Part shown: positions 59,488-64,000 of the stretch, one piece after another
Layout: every line of letters starts with the position of its first letter
Position numbering within the stretch: the first letter of the stretch is position 1
Assembly: GCA_016758965.1 (NCBI GenBank)
Contig: JAEPRB010000031.1
Span: forward strand, 124,001-188,000
Direction: 5' to 3'
Length of the DNA: 64,000 nt
Origin: Circinella minor
Lineage: Eukaryota; Mucoromycota; Mucoromycetes; Mucorales; Lichtheimiaceae
Program-made: the position numbers and the translations under genes
The notes under the pieces: model-generated
Told to the model about the DNA's origin: nothing
The model's database searches: none
What the model saw: the letters and a program-made list of their open reading frames with translations, nothing else

Positions 59488-60764
59488 ATGAATATTTTTA
59501 TTGTGAATCATGTCCTATTGCTGTCTTGTGTTCTAGCAACCGTAAGTAAATTATATTTTGTTACCGTGGAAACGCGTATACTTCTTCTTGCCAACTGGTC
59601 TTATATATATATGTATATATATTATATTAGGTGGGTTGGATTGTTTCATTTGCTGGTCTGTGCGTTTCGGCAACTGGTGAATTAACACATGCAATTTCTT
59701 GGTGGATAACTGTTTATGAATTGAGCCTAGTAATCCTTGTGTGCGCTGTTATTTGGATTAATGCTATTGATGTTTATCGTCCAGTGGTAAAAAAAATGCG
59801 TACATTTTTTTTATCCAGGGTAATACCTTGTTGTATGTTGCTAAACTACTTGATACCTTTTTTTCAATGTTGATTAGATATTGACTATGATCGCTATAAG
59901 CGTTCCTTACGCAACAGATGAAATTACACATTATATTACAACAGGAGAGCCCGCGCTATCTGCTGCATCAGCTGGTTACATTGTGCTCATTGTTGCTCAG
60001 GTATTTGCTATAGAAAAAGTCATGTAATGATAAATTCTTCACTAACGATTGGTTTTAAAAAATCGGCTACGAAGTTTTCTTGGCTATTTTTATTTGGTGT
60101 ACAGCACCAATCACTTATATTTCAATCTTTACAATCACCTCATCCATCGTATTCTTATCATACAAATCAATCAAACGTTACAATGGCTTTTGGCACTGAA
60201 AGCAGTAATTTGGAAATGGCAAAACCACCCATAGGAATATGTCCAACGACAGCAGCAGCTCCTTCTCCTCCGTTGCCAAATTCCACTGTACAGTATAACC
60301 AGCCAGAATCTACAGATCAAACTGTGTTTGTATCACCACATGCTGAATACAACATTCCCGTCATAGCATTGCATACATGTAAGTATAGTGTAGTATTATA
60401 TGTTTGTTAATAAATATCCATATTTATGCAGCAACAATAATAATTTTTAATCCATCACGTGATGTTTTGTTTTGATTACAGATGAAGCCAATCCTGAAGA
60501 TCCGAATGAATTAAGATTTACTAAAGGAGAAACGCTCTATGTCCACGAACAAAAAGGGAACTGGTGGCAAGCAAGAAAAGCGGATGGTAGTGCTGCTGGA
60601 ATTTTACCTGCTAATTATGTAAGTTATTTCCTTCTTTTTTTTGAAGTTTTACTGCTACTTTTTTGGGTGAATTGCTGTTGGATAATGAATAATAGTATTG
60701 TGGTATTGACTGTGCATAAATTTTGCTTCTCTTCTTTTCAAAGGTTACACCCATCCTCCATTAA
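59488..60764 (+). CDS. SHO1: Sho1 osmosensor/adaptor, four-TM SH3 protein
   Basis: Six exons, 59488-59541, 59631-59786, 59878-60000, 60075-60378, 60482-60618 and 60744-60764, join to 264 aa. Residues 1 to about 120 hold the hydrophobic segments of the Sho1 membrane domain ([63 protein letters not shown]). A Pro/Ser-rich linker follows, then a C-terminal SH3 domain (about 208-258: [19 protein letters not shown], then [20 protein letters not shown]). The last 7 codons (VTPILH plus stop) come from a 21-nt exon. In yeast, Sho1 sits in the plasma membrane and recruits the MAPKK Pbs2 through its SH3 domain in the HOG osmotic pathway. The domain order and size match that family well. Confidence 0.93.
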
Positions 60765-60994
60765 TCTCTTTTTTTTTTGTAAATTTAAAATACTAGTTTT
60801 TTCGTAAAATGTACATTTTTGTCTGTAGTCTTTTTTATTATTTATTATTTATTATGTCATGCATAAAAGTCTTTTCCTCTGTTATGCATATATTTATTTA
60901 CATGTTAAATTTTTTTCTTAATTTTAATTATTTTATTTAACCACTAAAATACTGTTATCGTCACATGAATATATATAATAAAATGAAGGGGTTT

Positions 60995-61420
60995 TTAGGA
61001 ATATCGCTTATATGTGGGCCGTTTCATGGGCTTGTATAATCCTTCATGAGGTGGACCTTCTCGAGGTGGTTGATAATGGCAGGATGAAGGCGTTTTATCC
61101 CTTCCCAAATTGTCTTCGTTAGTCCATATACTATCACGACCATCCGGAATTTCAGACATCCTTTCATTGGCAGCACTCCACTCGAGTACATCATCCTTGC
61201 CATCACCGTCTGCTTCTTCTTTTGCCGCACTCAATTCTTTGGCAGGATCTACTGTATTATCACAAGCTACTTTACGTTCCATTGTTTCCCTTGTTGTGCC
61301 GGACACCGAATTTTCATTTGACCACGGCTTATATTCACTAAAATAACGGTAATATTGTCGCTCGAGCGGTTGACTAGCTAAACGTATAACTTGTTTCCGT
61401 AGAATTATACTTTGACTCAT
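60995..61420 (-). CDS. Hypothetical protein, probable mitochondrial
   Basis: Single exon, 141 aa from ATG 61420. An in-frame ATG at 61588 would add 56 Phe/Lys/Asn-rich residues that look like leader. The first 25 residues (SIILRKQVIRLASQPLERQ) are basic and free of acids until Glu20, as in a mitochondrial presequence. The rest is hydrophilic, with repeated acidic patches (KEEADGDGKDDVLEW) and a Pro/Arg/Tyr-rich tail (PPHEGLYKPMKRPTYKRYS). No transmembrane segment or known domain is visible. I do not recognise the family. It converges with SHO1 across 230 bp. Confidence 0.6.
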   Translation of the reverse strand: MSQSIILRKQVIRLASQPLERQYYRYFSEYKPWSNENSVSGTTRETMERKVACDNTVDPAKELSAAKEEADGDGKDDVLEWSAANERMSEIPDGRDSIWTNEDNLGRDKTPSSCHYQPPREGPPHEGLYKPMKRPTYKRYS

Positions 61421-64000
61421 TGAAAATTGAATAGGATATAGATAAAATGTGTTGTTATTTGTTTTTTTATTTTCTTTGACAACAAAGAAGAAAAAGGAAG
61501 TTATGCGTTTTTTTATTAAAATCAATGGGGGAATTCGAAGGTAAATTTTATATGTAGTTCGGTGAAAACTTCGAAACAATGACGTCATGTATAAATTTTA
61601 TGCATGAAAAAATATTGGTGAAAACAGTTTCTCATTCCCCAATTAAAAATGAGCAAGGGTTAAGTTAATTGTATTTTTATAATTGTAACAAATACTTGTT
61701 TGTACATGATCCCAATCTTGGTAGTATTAGTTTGTTACATAAAAAAAACACTAAACTAAAATGCGTAATTAAAATATTAGATAGATACAATTTTATTTTT
61801 TTACCTTAGTTGACTGATATTAACAATAGAATATAAAAGCCAATGCGCGACAGTTGCTTTATACAACGATACTTCCAGCTAGACTGAAAGGGTATTTTAT
61901 ATCGAATTATCGCTATAAGTAATCAATTAATAGGGAGATAAAATGAGATATTACTAGATTCATCAACAGACGTGGAAAAACTGCTACATGCTACCACCAA
62001 CGATACTCAAAATACCTGGGATATAAATATCATCTAGATAATGCACTATGTATTATTGAACCACATTCATCCTTGTCTTCTCTTACCAATACAACTCAAT
62101 CGTTACATACACGCTATAATATTTACAGCAAGGAAATACCAAAAGTTTAGCACCTCAAGTGCCTCGGAACACCACTCAACTGTAATAATGATATCGATGC
62201 AAACCAACTTTTCAATCAACACACTAGCAAAGCAACAGGAACCATGTCATTACTACACCGGTTGGGTATCCGTCTATGGTGTTAGTTTATATCCAGCACT
62301 CGGAGTGTACCATATCTTCATCTGGCCTGTATTATAATACGATTTAGCTATCACGGCCATCTCGCCAAACATAAAGTCCAGCTCCATAGCACATAGAGAA
62401 TTACGTCAAAATGAAACTCAAAGTAATAACTTCGATACTCTTTCCTACAATTGTTTGAATCTGGACATCGCAACTCAAATTTGTAACTCGCTTCTAAGAG
62501 CTTCCAGTTACCATAATAGCTCCCCACCTATTAAATTTCTTTTTTTTATGGAATCAACATCAGGACTGTCCTAGTGCTTCAGCATAATCTACCGAAACAT
62601 TCAATATGTGACCGAAGTGCTTTGTAAAAAGATATAAAATGAAGAAAAATAATAAACCATACAATTTTATTTGGATAAAAAATATGTAAAAAAACCCCCT
62701 GGAATTTGGGTTGTGGGAGTTCTTATATTCAGGAATATTAGTTTGAATCCACAAAAAAGAAATCTTAAAATAAGCTTACGTACGAAACTGAAAAAAGGAC
62801 AAATAAATGGAAGATATACATCAGCACTGCTACAGTCTATACAATTCCTTAGTATATTTATTTGAAATGAAGCATGTACATCCGATTTATATTGGGTCAA
62901 ATAAGGTACAAGTAACTTAAGACGATATTTAATAGAAGAATACCTTATATATTTAAGTATATTTGTTATTGGGTTGATTGAAAAATATCAACGGGGAACC
63001 AGTTCTTAGCCCTATAAAGTATAATGAAACTGATTCATTGAGGTCAGTCATGTTTGAACAGTATCTAAATCATACGAGTAAAATAGCTACGAAAAACTGG
63101 CTTTAAAACGTGGAGCACATTTTCTTTCTATATACCCAAAATTCTTTTCTTTTTGGTGCTTTTACAACGTGCTCTTTATATTCCAATGTTTTTTTAGCAA
63201 CCTATCTGTTTCCTGTCTTTCTAAAAAAAAACTTTATTAAAGAAAAAGATTTAAAGCTTTAAAAATTTGAATTGAAATCTATATTTTTTTGGATAACCTA
63301 TTGGTCCTTAATTTTTAAACCAATCACGTCCCTTCCCAGAGGACACATCTCTTTTTTTTCATTTTTACCATATTATCTTTTCAAAATCCAATCGCTGAAT
63401 AGTCGTACTTTGTTACCGCCATATGCTAATCAATGGACTTATATCGAAAAGTTTTTAATAAGAATTCGTTCATCGGTTGTTATGTGTAGTAACTCCACCC
63501 TACTTGCTTTCCATTTGAAAAAACAAGCATACTAAGCGTTTTTTAATACAGCACCATTCATTATAATCGCATTTTGACAGAATAAACACCGCCACTACAT
63601 ACCTCGTTTTTCTTTATAGTAAAATTGAGGTTTTAACCAAACAAAAAGAAATTTCTGTTCAGATTACATGATAACCACCAGCTGTTTCTCTGCTAGTCAC
63701 TCCATTCCTTTAACTTACTGTTTTTCTTTCTTCCATCTATAATCATCAAATAAAAGAAGTTTTGGGGAATGAGACTGGTCAGAGCGTAATAGAAAGCGGG
63801 GATGGGTTTTTTTCTCCACCAGCAGAGATCAAAAACACCCCATGCATATCTCAGAAAAAAAAAAGATCTTTTTGCAAAGATCAGCAAGCGGACATGAAAA
63901 GCGGTGATTCATGCTGCTACACGGCAACAGCATCATGATGACTGATTGGACCAAAAAACTTGTAAGCCACCGCTTCTCCCAATTTGTATATCTGTTCAGA
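61421..64000. other. Intergenic or decayed DNA at the window end
   Basis: 2.6 kb without a gene I can defend. At about 61960-62560 base composition becomes less AT-rich and several frames stay open for 30-100 codons in turn, as in a decayed gene or transposon relic, but no domain is recognisable. The remainder is AT-rich spacer. Confidence 0.45.

Noticed and set aside
62041..62337. 98-codon open frame as a gene
   Set aside because: No domain, no splice partners, and neighbouring frames are equally open. It is better described as possibly decayed DNA.
1..64000. CRISPR arrays, prophage, bacterial operons, rRNA
   Set aside because: No regularly spaced repeats, no operon structure and no rRNA-like stretch were seen. 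The window is eukaryotic with spliceosomal introns throughout.

Overview
This window is nuclear DNA of a filamentous fungus, most likely an early-diverging one (Mucoromycota, perhaps Mucorales). The evidence is very AT-rich intergenic DNA, many short introns (about 50-130 nt, GT..AG), and animal-like genes that budding yeasts lack (THOC5, an augmin HAUS8-like subunit, a CCDC28-like protein), together with fungal genes (SHO1, a Crz1-like factor, septin, VMA13). The species cannot be named from the sequence. I rebuilt spliced models by hand. Every multi-exon gene below closes in frame from ATG to stop, and that closure is the main support for the coordinates.

Layout. 1-17 kb is gene-poor and rich in homopolymers and microsatellites. 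It holds a bHLH-zipper factor (-), a mitochondrial PPR protein (-), a 457-bp inverted-repeat element with a 9-bp target duplication, a HAUS8-like gene (+), and an intronless Crz1-like zinc-finger gene (-). 17.3-25.6 kb is the complete TOR kinase gene (13 exons, 2365 aa). 26-32 kb holds an HSL-type esterase and a divergent pair of paralogous metallo-beta-lactamase-fold proteins. 32-61 kb is gene-dense: DBP10, THOC5, PWP2, a methyltransferase, a CCDC28-like gene, PA2G4/EBP1, OHCU decarboxylase, V-ATPase subunit H, MIC60, a mitochondrial M17 aminopeptidase, a septin, SHO1 and a small probable mitochondrial protein. 54.5-57.5 kb and 61.4-64 kb have no gene I can defend.

Themes. Growth control and ribosome production are well represented (TOR, DBP10, PWP2, PA2G4), as is stress and ion signalling (SHO1, Crz1-like, VMA13). 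MIC60 and the aminopeptidase share one 227-bp promoter, and both are mitochondrial. Several genes end in very small coding exons (TOR 16 nt, VMA13 10 nt, SHO1 21 nt), or carry internal microexons (14 nt in the aminopeptidase, 23 nt in the CCDC28-like gene). Reading single ORFs would therefore give wrong C-termini.

I do not see a clearly undescribed multi-gene system. The observations most worth following are the MULE-like MITE, the HAUS8-like gene, the PxIxIT motif in the Crz1-like protein, the 14-nt microexon carrying the aminopeptidase catalytic arginine, the palindromes in the MIC60/aminopeptidase promoter, and the metal-site variant in the paralogous lactamase-fold pair.
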